A stretch of 64,000 bases of DNA, taken from Roseiflexus sp034432635 (lineage in GTDB: Bacteria > Chloroflexota > Chloroflexia > Chloroflexales > Roseiflexaceae). A program made the translations under genes and the position numbers. Below, piece by piece: positions 17,371 to 25,970 of this stretch; position 1 is the stretch's first letter; every line of letters begins with the position of its first letter. The notes under the pieces are model-generated. The model saw nothing but the letters and a program-made list of their open reading frames with translations, ran no database searches and was not told the origin of the DNA. The stretch is from NCBI GenBank assembly GCA_034432635.1, contig DAOUBK010000016.1, forward strand, positions 16,989 through 80,988, given 5' to 3'.

Positions 17371-18432
17371 ATGAGTCTGCTGTCCGAAACAATCGCACGG
17401 ATTGGTTCGCTCGATGATGCCGCAGCCGCTGCGGCGCAGGCGCGTCAGGATGTGCTGACCAAGCCGCAGGGCGCGTTGGGGCGTCTGGAGGCGTTGTCGA
17501 TCCAGATTGCAGGGATCACCGGCAACCAGCGTCCACGGTTGATCAACCCGGCAGTCATTGTGATGGCTGCCGATCACGGCGTTGCGCGGCGCGGGGTGAG
17601 CGCGTATCCGTCGGAAGTCACGGCGCAGATGGTGCTGAACTTTCTCAACGGCGGCGCAGCGATCAACGTGCTTGCCCGTCACGTCGGCGCGCGCGTGATC
17701 GTGGTTGATATGGGCGTTGCAGCCAGCCTGCCGTCGCATCCCGCATTGATCGACCGCAAGACCGGCATGGGAACCGCCGATTTCTCGATCGAACCGGCAA
17801 TGAGCCGCCCACAGGCGCAACAGGCGATTGAGTCTGGCATCGCGTGCGCGAATGATGCAATCGACGCTGGCGTCGATCTGCTGGCGACCGGTGATATGGG
17901 CATTGGTAACACTACCGCATCGAGTGCAATCGTCGCCGCAATCACCGGCCGTCCGGTTGCCGAGGTAACTGGACGCGGCGCCGGTGTTGATGATGCCGGT
18001 CTTGCGCGCAAAATCGCGGTGATCGAGCAGGCGCTGGCACTCCACCGTCCCGATCCGAACGACGGGCTGGATGTGCTGGCAAAGGTCGGTGGGTTCGAGA
18101 TCGGCGGATTGGCGGGCGTCATACTGGGTGCAGCAGCGCGGCGCGTGCCAGTTGTCATCGATGGCTTCATCTCCGGCGCAGCGGCGCTCATCGCCTGGAC
18201 GCTGGCGCCGGTGGTGCAACCATACCTGATCGCCGCACATCGCTCGGTCGAACGGGGACATGAGGCGGTCTTCACCCGTCTCGATCTCGTACCGCTCCTC
18301 GACCTTGGGATGCGTCTCGGCGAAGGGACCGGCGCAGTGCTCGGCATGTCGCTCTGTCAGGCGGCGTGCAAGATTCTCGACGAGATGGCAACGTTCGGTG
18401 AGGCGGGGGTGTCAGGGAAGGGGGAAGGTTGA
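17371..18432 (+). CDS. cobT: Nicotinate-nucleotide--dimethylbenzimidazole phosphoribosyltransferase
   Basis: CobT makes alpha-ribazole phosphate from dimethylbenzimidazole and nicotinate mononucleotide for the lower ligand of cobalamin. The 353-residue length is typical. The conserved motifs are present: VIVMAADHGVARRGVSAYP, the GIGNTTAS segment, and LGEGTGAVLG carrying the catalytic Glu near the C terminus. An AGGAGAAAGGAG site precedes the ATG. This is the S. enterica-type CobT, not the chelatase subunit that shares the name. Confidence 0.95.
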   Translation: MSLLSETIARIGSLDDAAAAAAQARQDVLTKPQGALGRLEALSIQIAGITGNQRPRLINPAVIVMAADHGVARRGVSAYPSEVTAQMVLNFLNGGAAINVLARHVGARVIVVDMGVAASLPSHPALIDRKTGMGTADFSIEPAMSRPQAQQAIESGIACANDAIDAGVDLLATGDMGIGNTTASSAIVAAITGRPVAEVTGRGAGVDDAGLARKIAVIEQALALHRPDPNDGLDVLAKVGGFEIGGLAGVILGAAARRVPVVIDGFISGAAALIAWTLAPVVQPYLIAAHRSVERGHEAVFTRLDLVPLLDLGMRLGEGTGAVLGMSLCQAACKILDEMATFGEAGVSGKGEG

Positions 18433-18490
18433 GGCGTCGAACGTGATCGCAGGGATACCGTCCGGTCATCAGTAAGGGGAGACAGAGTGT

Positions 18491-19240
18491 ATGAAACCAC
18501 TTCATCGCTGGTTGCTGGTTATCATCGCCGCTGCGCTGCTCATCATTTTTGAGGCGCGCGCGGCATATGCCATGCACATTATGGAAGGCTTTCTGCCACC
18601 CGTTTGGGCAGGGTTCTGGTTCATCCTTGTGCTTCCATTTTGGGCGCTCGGTCTGCGCCGGATCAACCGCCTGATCGCAGAGAAACCGGAGACACGCCTG
18701 CTGCTCGGATTCGCTGCGGCATTCGCATTTGTGTTGAGTGCGCTGAAAATCCCAAGCGTCACCGGTTCGAGCAGTCACCCGACCGGTACCGGTCTAGGGA
18801 CGATCCTGTTCGGTCCGCTGGTGATGAGTGTGCTGGGGAGCATTGTGCTTCTTTTCCAGGCGCTCCTGATCGCTCATGGCGGTTTGACGACGCTGGGCGC
18901 GAATGCGTTCAGTATGGCGGTGGTTGGTCCGTGCGTGGCGTGGTTGATCTGGAAAGGGTTGAAGGATCGCGCACCGATCTGGCTAGTAGTCTTTCTTGCA
19001 GCGGCGCTGGCGGATTTCTTCACCTACGTGGTCACGTCGGCGCAACTGGCGCTGGCATACCCTGATGCAGTCGGCGGATTTACGGCGTCGTTCGCCAGGT
19101 TCGGCGCGATCTTTGCCGTCACACAGCTTCCGCTGGCGATCAGTGAGGGCATTCTGACAGTGCTGATCTTCAATGCATTGCAGACGAATGCGCAGACAGA
19201 ACTGCAATCGCTCGGTGTGCTGAAAGGAGCGCAGGCATGA
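18491..19240 (+). CDS. cbiM: Cobalt ECF transporter substrate-binding membrane protein CbiM
   Basis: CbiM is the substrate-binding component of the CbiMNQO energy-coupling-factor cobalt importer. The 249-residue product has an N-terminal hydrophobic leader followed by MHIMEGFLPP, whose His residues coordinate Co(II) near the mature N terminus, and about six further membrane segments. It is followed by cbiN with a 4-base overlap. The riboswitch upstream of the locus is likely to act on it if transcription extends this far. Confidence 0.93.
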   Translation: MKPLHRWLLVIIAAALLIIFEARAAYAMHIMEGFLPPVWAGFWFILVLPFWALGLRRINRLIAEKPETRLLLGFAAAFAFVLSALKIPSVTGSSSHPTGTGLGTILFGPLVMSVLGSIVLLFQALLIAHGGLTTLGANAFSMAVVGPCVAWLIWKGLKDRAPIWLVVFLAAALADFFTYVVTSAQLALAYPDAVGGFTASFARFGAIFAVTQLPLAISEGILTVLIFNALQTNAQTELQSLGVLKGAQA

Positions 19241-19536
19241 GCAGCAAACCGTTCGGATGGACTACATCGTTGTTGCTGCTGCTGGTCGTCATCGTGCTGG
19301 CGATCGTTCCGTTGTCGATGGTCCGCGACTCGGAGTTCGAGGGCGCAGATGTGATCGCAGAGACAGCGATCACTGAAGTTGCACCGGATTACGAGCCGTG
19401 GTTTGCGCCGATCTTCGAACCGCCGGGCGGTGAGACGGAGAGCCTGCTCTTTGCACTGCAGGCAGGGCTTGGCGCCGGATTGATCGGCTACTTTTTCGGT
19501 TTCAAGCACGGTGAGCGCCGGCGCCGCGATCAGTAG
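19237..19536 (+). CDS. cbiN: Cobalt transport protein CbiN
   Basis: This 99-residue protein has two membrane segments separated by a hydrophilic loop that contains YEPWFAPIFEPPGGETESLLF, the hallmark of CbiN. CbiN helps load cobalt onto CbiM. It overlaps cbiM by 4 bases and sits 9 bases before cbiQ. Confidence 0.92.
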   Translation: MSSKPFGWTTSLLLLLVVIVLAIVPLSMVRDSEFEGADVIAETAITEVAPDYEPWFAPIFEPPGGETESLLFALQAGLGAGLIGYFFGFKHGERRRRDQ

Positions 19537-19545
19537 GCGGTCGTT

Positions 19546-20319
19546 GTGATGCGTGTCGTTGACCGGTATGCGTTCGGGAATGCGCTACGCGATGTTGATC
19601 CATCACAGAAAGGCGTACTGGCATTGCTGGCGATCATCCTCTGCCTGGCGCTGGATCGTCCTGCGGTCGGTATACTCACGTTGATCTGGATGCTGGCGCT
19701 TACAACGTGGTGGGCGCGCACGCCGCTGCATGTATTTGGTGGCGTGCTGCTGACCGAAAGCGCCTTTCTGTGTCTGTCGGTCGCCGGCATTGCTCTGAGT
19801 ATTGCCAGCGGCAAACCGGAAGCGCCGGTTTTTGCATGGCAGTTGGGTCCGGTCTGGGTGAGCACCACGCACGAGTCGTTGATGCTGGCTGTGCACGTTC
19901 TGACGCGCGCCCTGGGATCGGCAGCCGCGCTCAACTTTCTGATCCTGACGACGCCGCTGATCGATCTGATTGAGATGCTGCGGCGTATGCGTCTGCCAGA
20001 AGGGTTGATCGACATCATGGCGCTCACCTACCGTGCGATCTTTGTTCTGCTGGACAGTCTGGAACGGATAGCGACGGCGCAGGATGCACGCCTGGGGTAT
20101 CACACACCACGCGCGGCAATGCGCAGCGCAGCGTTGCTTGGTAGTGGTTTGTTCCTCGATGCCTACCGGCGCAGTCAAACGATCCAGACGGCGCTGGAAA
20201 GCCGGGGGCTCGATGGTTCATTGCGGGTTCTGCCGCTCGACTACCGGTACGACCCTCAAATGTGGAAGGTTGGCGCCGGTCTGACGCTCAGTCTGGTGCT
20301 GGCGAGCATGATAGGATGA
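19546..20319 (+). CDS. cbiQ: Cobalt ECF transporter transmembrane protein CbiQ
   Basis: The 257-residue product is the T component of the importer, linking CbiM to the ATPase. It has several hydrophobic segments and the two characteristic cytoplasmic helix motifs ending in Ala-Arg-Gly-like residues, here SRGLDGS near residue 220. It starts at GTG with an ATG as the next codon; both are possible. It ends in an ATGA overlap with cbiO. Confidence 0.9.
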   Translation: MMRVVDRYAFGNALRDVDPSQKGVLALLAIILCLALDRPAVGILTLIWMLALTTWWARTPLHVFGGVLLTESAFLCLSVAGIALSIASGKPEAPVFAWQLGPVWVSTTHESLMLAVHVLTRALGSAAALNFLILTTPLIDLIEMLRRMRLPEGLIDIMALTYRAIFVLLDSLERIATAQDARLGYHTPRAAMRSAALLGSGLFLDAYRRSQTIQTALESRGLDGSLRVLPLDYRYDPQMWKVGAGLTLSLVLASMIG

Positions 20320-21068
20320 ATGCGCTGCTCGAATTCGATGATCTGCACTACGCCTTTCCCGGTAGTGCAATCCCTGCGCTGCGTGGCGCATCCCTGTCGA
20401 TTGCAACCAGGCAACGCATCGCCCTGGTAGGGCACAACGGCGCCGGTAAGAGCACGCTTCTGCTGCACGCCAATGGCATTCTCCGCCCGATGATGGGTCA
20501 GGTGCGACTGGAGGGCGCGCCGCTGGAGTACACCCGTCGTGGTCTGTTGCGTGCGCGCCGTCAGGTGGGGCTGGTCTTTCAGAATCCCGACGATCAACTC
20601 TTCAGCGCCAGTGTCCGTCAGGACATCAGTTTTGGTCCGATCAACCTGGGATTGAGTTTCACCGAAGTGCGTCGCCGGGTGGCGGAGGCGGCTGATCTGT
20701 GTGGTATCAGTACCCTGCTCGACCGTCCGACCCATGCCCTGAGCGGCGGGCAGAAATCGCTCGTGGCGCTGGCGGGGGTGCTGGCAATGGCACCGCGCAT
20801 TCTCCTGGTGGATGAGACCACGTCCGGGCTGGACCTGTGGATGCGTCGTCGGATTTTCGCAATCTTTGATCGACTGGTTGCACAGGGGGTAACCGTGCTG
20901 ATCGCCACTCATGACCTTACGGTGGCGCGGCAATGGGCTGATACCGTCGTGGTGATGTGCGAAGGGCGTGTGGTTGCATCCGCGCCGCCGGTGCAGGTCT
21001 TCGCCGATCCCGATCTGCGGTCGTTGCTGGGTCCGGCAGAGGTGTGGAGGATGGGAGCCGAACCGTGA
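20316..21068 (+). CDS. cbiO: Cobalt ECF transporter ATPase CbiO
   Basis: This 250-residue ABC ATPase powers cobalt import. Walker A is GHNGAGKST near residue 40, the Q-loop region is VFQNPDDQLFSASV, the signature is LSGGQKSLVAL (SGGQKS rather than SGGQKQ) and Walker B is ILLVDETT. The ATG that overlaps the cbiQ stop is preferred over an upstream in-frame ATG inside cbiQ. VFQNPDDQ is typical of ECF ATPases. Confidence 0.93.
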   Translation: MNALLEFDDLHYAFPGSAIPALRGASLSIATRQRIALVGHNGAGKSTLLLHANGILRPMMGQVRLEGAPLEYTRRGLLRARRQVGLVFQNPDDQLFSASVRQDISFGPINLGLSFTEVRRRVAEAADLCGISTLLDRPTHALSGGQKSLVALAGVLAMAPRILLVDETTSGLDLWMRRRIFAIFDRLVAQGVTVLIATHDLTVARQWADTVVVMCEGRVVASAPPVQVFADPDLRSLLGPAEVWRMGAEP

Positions 21069-21979
21069 AGCGGCATCTGTCACACCAAAGTCGAACGTTT
21101 CTGATCGCACTGATTGCCGATGCTTTGCTTGGCGATCCACCGAATGCCTGGCATCCGGTTGTGCTGATGGGGGGCTGGATGCATCTGGGTGAGCGGTTTG
21201 CCCCGCAGAGCGCAACGGCGCGTCTGCTGTGGGGCGGAATGTGGCTAGCGACAGGCGCTGCGGCAACTGGCTCGGTCGCTGCGCTCCTGCCGGATCATCC
21301 AGTTGTGCAGGGACTGGCAGCCTCGACCCTGATGGCATACCGCGGGCTGGATCGGGCGGTTGGCGAAGTGCAGACCGCCCTGGAGCACGGCGATCTGGCG
21401 GAGGCGCGGCGTCTGCTGGGATGGCACCTGGTGAGCCGCCCAACCGCCGATCTCCGTGCCGATGAAGTGGCAGGCGCGGCGATTGAGTCGCTGGCGGAGA
21501 ATCTGAGCGATAGTCTGGTTGCACCGACGCTGGCGCTCCTCGTTGGAGGCATACCCGGCATCGCCATCTACCGCCTGTCGAACACGGCTGATGCGATGTG
21601 GGGGTATCGCAACCAGCACTACGAACACCTGGGCAAAGTGGCGGCACGTCTCGACGATGCACTCAATCTGCTGCCGGCGCGTCTTACTGCGGTGCTGATT
21701 GCTGCGGCTGCGCAGATTGTGTGTGGACGGGGGATGATCGCATGGCAGATTGCGCGCCGTGACGCCGGGCGCACTGCGTCGCCGAATGCGGGGTGGCCCA
21801 TGGCAGCGATGGCAGGTGCGCTCGACACCACTCTCACCAAACGCGGGCACTACATTCTCGGCAGTGGTCCACGTTTGCCCGACGCCGCGATGATCGGCGA
21901 GGCGCGCCGGATCGCACGGGTCGTGCCTGTGTTGCTGGCGAGCGGCGTTCTGCTGGCAAGGTTGAAGGTTGGACGCTGA
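21065..21979 (+). CDS. cbiB: Adenosylcobinamide-phosphate synthase CbiB
   Basis: CbiB attaches aminopropanol phosphate to adenosylcobyric acid in the membrane. The 304-residue product has the N-terminal motif ADALLGDPPNAWHPVVLMGG and several membrane segments. The GTG start overlaps the cbiO stop (GTGA). The stop codon lies inside a short tandem repeat. CbiB works with CobD (threonine-phosphate decarboxylase), encoded later in this locus. Confidence 0.92.
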   Translation: MKRHLSHQSRTFLIALIADALLGDPPNAWHPVVLMGGWMHLGERFAPQSATARLLWGGMWLATGAAATGSVAALLPDHPVVQGLAASTLMAYRGLDRAVGEVQTALEHGDLAEARRLLGWHLVSRPTADLRADEVAGAAIESLAENLSDSLVAPTLALLVGGIPGIAIYRLSNTADAMWGYRNQHYEHLGKVAARLDDALNLLPARLTAVLIAAAAQIVCGRGMIAWQIARRDAGRTASPNAGWPMAAMAGALDTTLTKRGHYILGSGPRLPDAAMIGEARRIARVVPVLLASGVLLARLKVGR

Positions 21980-22005
21980 ACGTTGAACGCTGAACGTTGA
22001 ACGTT
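21971..22005. repeat. 7-base tandem repeat GAACGYT, five copies
   Basis: The units are GGACGCT, GAACGTT, GAACGCT, GAACGTT and GAACGTT. The array overlaps the cbiB stop codon. Related sequence occurs at the end of cobN (17218-17244). Confidence 0.7.
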
Positions 22006-22040
22006 GATATATCGCAGTTTTCACAGAGAAAGACGTCAAC

Positions 22041-23456
22041 ATGTCCGGCTCTGATCACACGCCACTTCTCCTGATCGGTCACGGCACCGACGATCCCGCT
22101 GGTCTGGCGGAGTATCGTCAGATGGCAACGCTGGTTGGCGAGCGGCTGCACACCGTGGTTCAACCCTGTTTTCTCGAACTCGCCGATCCACCGATTGCGC
22201 GGGCAATCGACGATTGTGTGCGGGCAGGGTTCCGCAGCATTGTTGCACTGCCGTTGCTCCTCGGCGCTGCCGGTCACCAGAAGAACGACATTCCGGTAGC
22301 CCTCAACCAGGCGCGTGTGCGCTACCCAGACCTCGACATCCGCTATGGGGCGCCGCTGGGCGTTCAGTACACGATCCTCCAGGCAGTCGCAGAGCGAACC
22401 GAAGCAGCATATACATCTGTCGCTGCCCCCATTCACCGGGACAGAACGGCGCTGGCGCTTATCGGGCGTGGGAGCAGCGACCCGGACAGCAACTCTGAAG
22501 TTGCGCGCATGGCGCGTCTGTTGTGGGAAGGGCGCGGGTTTGGATGGGTCGAGTATGGTTTCTACAGCATCACCCGCCCCGATGTTGCAACTACCATCCG
22601 GAATTGCGTTGCCCTGGGAGCGGAGCAGGTCATCGTCATCCCGTACCTGCTCTTCACCGGGCGCATTCATCAGCGCATAACACAGCAGGTCGAGAGGGCG
22701 CGGCAACAGTATCCGGGGACGCGCTTCCTGATGGCGCAACATCTGGGTGTGCACAACGGGGTTGTGGACGCTATTGCGCAGCGTTACGAAGAGGCGCTCA
22801 ACGGGCGGGCGACGGTCAACTGCGATCTGTGCAAGTATCGTCGGTTGATGCAGGGCTTCGAGGACGAGTACGGTCACCCGCAAACGAGCGACCATCACCA
22901 TGGTCTGCGCGGAACAGAGGGTGATCTTCCAGCCGGACGCGCTGCAATCCTCCCGCCGCGCTATCGGAATGGTGCGCCGGTAAGCGCTGCACCGATGGGT
23001 GCTGCACCGCTCGTCTACGATGAAGATGGACGGGTAGCCTGGGATCGTATGTGGGGCAGGGACGATCCGAACAGCCCATTCTGCGAACTGGCGCTGGCTG
23101 GCGGTCCGCCGCACCGTGGTACATTACTGGAGCCGGTTGCCCCCGAATCGGTGGTTGCCAATCCGGAGCGCTACCGGGACGTTGTTGCGGAACTCGCCCG
23201 TGGTCTGCGCATGGTTACCGGCTTACCTGTTGTGACCGATGGCGCACCTGGCTGGATCGGGGTTGTCTGCGACAGCGCCGAGATGGCGATCTGGTTGCTC
23301 CGGGCGATTATTGTCGAAAATGTGAGTGTACGCCGCGAAGGATCAACCCTCTATCTCCCTGCTGGACCCGACTTCCGTCTGGACGGGGAGATCAGGAATG
23401 TCATTACTGCTATCGCCAAGACCGTACACTACTGGAAAGAGCATGTTGCGGGATGA
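22041..23456 (+). CDS. cbiX: Sirohydrochlorin cobaltochelatase CbiX with extra C-terminal domain
   Basis: CbiX inserts cobalt into sirohydrochlorin at the start of the anaerobic pathway. The 471-residue product has two CbiX/CbiK-like halves: LLIGHGTDD with His14 and GHQKNDIP in the first, IGRGSSDPDSN in the second. A CxxC pair (residues 261 and 264) and a His-rich stretch (SDHHHG near 285) follow, comparable to the metal-binding tail of long CbiX proteins. From about residue 330 there is a further 140-residue domain that I do not recognise. It follows the cbiB gene by 61 bases and starts a new run of cbi genes. Confidence 0.88.
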   Translation: MSGSDHTPLLLIGHGTDDPAGLAEYRQMATLVGERLHTVVQPCFLELADPPIARAIDDCVRAGFRSIVALPLLLGAAGHQKNDIPVALNQARVRYPDLDIRYGAPLGVQYTILQAVAERTEAAYTSVAAPIHRDRTALALIGRGSSDPDSNSEVARMARLLWEGRGFGWVEYGFYSITRPDVATTIRNCVALGAEQVIVIPYLLFTGRIHQRITQQVERARQQYPGTRFLMAQHLGVHNGVVDAIAQRYEEALNGRATVNCDLCKYRRLMQGFEDEYGHPQTSDHHHGLRGTEGDLPAGRAAILPPRYRNGAPVSAAPMGAAPLVYDEDGRVAWDRMWGRDDPNSPFCELALAGGPPHRGTLLEPVAPESVVANPERYRDVVAELARGLRMVTGLPVVTDGAPGWIGVVCDSAEMAIWLLRAIIVENVSVRREGSTLYLPAGPDFRLDGEIRNVITAIAKTVHYWKEHVAG

Positions 23457-23465
23457 ACAGTGCGG

Positions 23466-23471
23466 TATAAT
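23466..23471 (+). promoter_or_regulatory. Possible internal -10 box
   Basis: A perfect TATAAT lies 69 bases upstream of the flavodoxin-like gene, in the only sizeable gap of this part of the locus. No good -35 box is seen. Confidence 0.35.
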
Positions 23472-23539
23472 GGAATTCGTCATCTCCGCTGCACGATCGA
23501 CACTTCCCAGTCGCACCGGGTTATGGAAGGAGACCGGCG

Positions 23540-24061
23540 ATGACTGCTTCCTGCCACGTATTTATTCTGCATGATGTCGGGAACCAAGTCGCGGCGCTGG
23601 CGCAGGCGGTCGCCGAAGGCGCCGCCAGTGTACCTGGCGTCATCGTGACGATCAAACAGCCGACCAGGGCGGAGAAGAGCGATCTGCTGGAGGCGGACGC
23701 AATCATTATCGGAACGCCGAACTGGACCGGTATCAAAGGAACGTTGAAGCGCTGGCTCGATACCACCGGCGATCTGTGGGAAGAGGGCAGCCTGGCAGGC
23801 AAAGTTGGCGCAGCATTCACCAGCAGCGCCGGGCGTCATTCCGGCACCGAATTTACATTGTTGAACGTGCTGCACTGGTTTCTGGGGTCGGGGATGATCA
23901 TTGTCGGTCTCCCCTGGAGTCCGACGATGGAACGCGCCGGTTCGTACTACGGCGCAACGGCTGTCGGCGTTTTGACGGAAGAGGATCTCGCGCAGGCGCG
24001 TGCGCTGGGTCGCCGTGTTGCGCGCGTTGCGTCCCGCATGAAAGGGTGGGAGGAAGAATGA
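23540..24061 (+). CDS. Flavodoxin/WrbA-like flavoprotein in the cobalamin locus
   Basis: The 173-residue product has a flavodoxin-like fold: an N-terminal strand and loop, then ADAIIIGTPNWTGIKGTLKRWLD, the FMN-binding loop of WrbA and NAD(P)H:quinone reductase proteins, and FTSSAGRHSGTE. It probably binds FMN and reduces a partner with NAD(P)H. It overlaps cbiC by 4 bases, so it is expressed with the corrin-ring genes. It might reduce cobalt before adenosylation, or stand in for the precorrin-6A reductase that is missing here. Both ideas are inference. Confidence 0.75.
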   Translation: MTASCHVFILHDVGNQVAALAQAVAEGAASVPGVIVTIKQPTRAEKSDLLEADAIIIGTPNWTGIKGTLKRWLDTTGDLWEEGSLAGKVGAAFTSSAGRHSGTEFTLLNVLHWFLGSGMIIVGLPWSPTMERAGSYYGATAVGVLTEEDLAQARALGRRVARVASRMKGWEEE

Positions 24062-24726
24062 GTGAATTTCCTGCTGAAACGCTGACCGCTGCGAAAATTG
24101 CTGCACGGTCGTTTGCGATCATTCGTGCCGAACTCGAGCAGCGAGGTTTCCATATCGAAGCGCCGCTCAACGCGGTCGTCGAACGGATCATCCACAGCAC
24201 GGCAGATTTCGAGTTTGCAACCATTACGCGCGCCAGTCCTGGCGCCGTTGAAGCCGGAATTGCAGCGCTGCGCCAGGGGTGCCACGTGCTTGCCGATGTG
24301 CAGATGGTGCGCGCCGGTATCAACGAGCGGCGGGTGCGCGAGTTCGGTGGTACGCTGCATTGCCTGAACGACTCGCGTGAGGCGCTGTCGATCGCCGATG
24401 ATGATGGTCTGACCCGCAGCGCAGCTGGTATTCGCGTTGCCCATACGAATAGTCTGCTCGACGGTGCGGTTGTCGCCATCGGCAACGCCCCAACCGCGCT
24501 GTATGAACTGTTGCGCCTGATCAATGGCGGCGCGCGTCCGGCGCTGGTCATCGGTGTACCGGTCGGGTTCGTGCATGCCGTCGAGAGCAAAGAAGCGCTG
24601 ATGGCGCGTACCGATATACCCTGGATTGTGACAGTCGGGCGCAAGGGTGGATCAACCGTTGCTGTTGCCATCGTGAATGCACTCCTGCGGCTCGCAGCCG
24701 GAGTCGATAACACAGCCGTTTACTGA
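24058..24726 (+). CDS. cbiC: Cobalt-precorrin-8 methylmutase CbiC
   Basis: CbiC moves the C-11 methyl group to C-12, giving cobyrinic acid. The 222-residue product has the conserved ARSFAIIRAEL start, the VVERIIHSTADFEF segment with the catalytic His, and FVHAVESKEALM. It overlaps its neighbours by 4 bases upstream and 1 base downstream. Confidence 0.93.
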   Translation: MSEFPAETLTAAKIAARSFAIIRAELEQRGFHIEAPLNAVVERIIHSTADFEFATITRASPGAVEAGIAALRQGCHVLADVQMVRAGINERRVREFGGTLHCLNDSREALSIADDDGLTRSAAGIRVAHTNSLLDGAVVAIGNAPTALYELLRLINGGARPALVIGVPVGFVHAVESKEALMARTDIPWIVTVGRKGGSTVAVAIVNALLRLAAGVDNTAVY

Positions 24727-25970
24727 TGAGTGACACTGTTCCGCCGCGCAACAAACGCGGACTCCGCACCGGTTACACGACCGGCAGCAACGCCGCAGCT
24801 GCCGCAAAAGCTGCCACCATTGCTCTGCTGACCGGTCAGTGGCCCCCACAGGTGACTATCACGCTGCCAATCGGCGAAACTGCAACCATGACGCCGGTCG
24901 ACATGCAGCAGGGGGAGGATTGGGCTTTCTGCTGTATGGTCAAGGACGGCGGCGATGATCCGGACGTGACGCATGGCGCGTTGATCTGTGCTCGAGTGCG
25001 GCGTATACCGGGGGGTGCAGGTATTGCGATCGATGGCGGCGCTGGCGTAGGACGGGTCACGCTGCCGGGTCTCGGATTGCCGGTCGGCGGTCCGGCGATC
25101 AATCCGGTGCCACGTCAGCAGATCACCGATAATGTGCGCGACGCGGTTCGTGAGTGTGCACCTGATGGCGATGCCTTTCTGGATCACAACGCGCTGGAAG
25201 TTGTGATCAGCGTGCCTGATGGTGAGCGTCTGGCGCAGAAAACGCTCAACCCGCGTCTGGGGATCATTGGCGGGATCAGCATCCTTGGTACCACCGGCAA
25301 GGTCTTTCCATACAGCACCGCATCCTGGCGCGCCAGCGTCATTCAGGCGGTCGAAATGGCAGCGCGCAACCATGTATCGAAAGTCGTGCTGTGCACCGGC
25401 GGTCGCTCGGAGAAGTTCGCCATGCGCATCTTCCCCGAACTGCCGGAACTGGCGTTCGTTGAGTTGAGCGTCTTCACTGGTGATGCACTGAAAACCTGTG
25501 TTGCATGCGGCGTTGAAGAAGCCGTATTTGTCGGCATGATCGGTAAAATGGTCAAGACAGCGCAGGGACATATGCAGACTCACGTGGCAGGGAATCAGGT
25601 CGATTTCGGATTCCTGGCGAAGGTCTGCCGCGATGTCGGCGCGCCTGATGCACTGGTCGAGGCGGTTGCACACGCCAATACCGGCCGGCACTTTCTGGAG
25701 CTCTGTCAGGAGCACAGGCAGACTGCACCGCTTCAGCGCGTTGTCGAACTGGCGCTGGCGAGTTGTCTGCGGTTTATCGAAGCGCAGGGTAGCGCGATGG
25801 GGTTCGAGACGATCCTGGTCGATTTTGATGGCGGGGTGCTTGCCCGCGCCGGCGTTCCCAGACCCCAGCGCTCCGTCGCCGCTATCGGTGACACCCGTCC
25901 GCTGATCGAGCGTCTCGCCGCTGCGCCGTTCGAGATGGAAGATGATAGTGAGGCGCTGGAGGAGTCATGA
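24726..25970 (+). CDS. cbiD: Cobalt-precorrin-5B C1-methyltransferase CbiD
   Basis: CbiD methylates C-1 in the anaerobic pathway, the step coupled to loss of acetaldehyde. The 414-residue product carries the family's N-terminal LRTGYTTGSNAAAAAKAA and the IIGGISILGTTGKVFPYS segment. The start codon shares a base with the cbiC stop. Presence of CbiD, CbiG and CbiX marks the anaerobic (early cobalt) route. Confidence 0.93.
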   Translation: MSDTVPPRNKRGLRTGYTTGSNAAAAAKAATIALLTGQWPPQVTITLPIGETATMTPVDMQQGEDWAFCCMVKDGGDDPDVTHGALICARVRRIPGGAGIAIDGGAGVGRVTLPGLGLPVGGPAINPVPRQQITDNVRDAVRECAPDGDAFLDHNALEVVISVPDGERLAQKTLNPRLGIIGGISILGTTGKVFPYSTASWRASVIQAVEMAARNHVSKVVLCTGGRSEKFAMRIFPELPELAFVELSVFTGDALKTCVACGVEEAVFVGMIGKMVKTAQGHMQTHVAGNQVDFGFLAKVCRDVGAPDALVEAVAHANTGRHFLELCQEHRQTAPLQRVVELALASCLRFIEAQGSAMGFETILVDFDGGVLARAGVPRPQRSVAAIGDTRPLIERLAAAPFEMEDDSEALEES

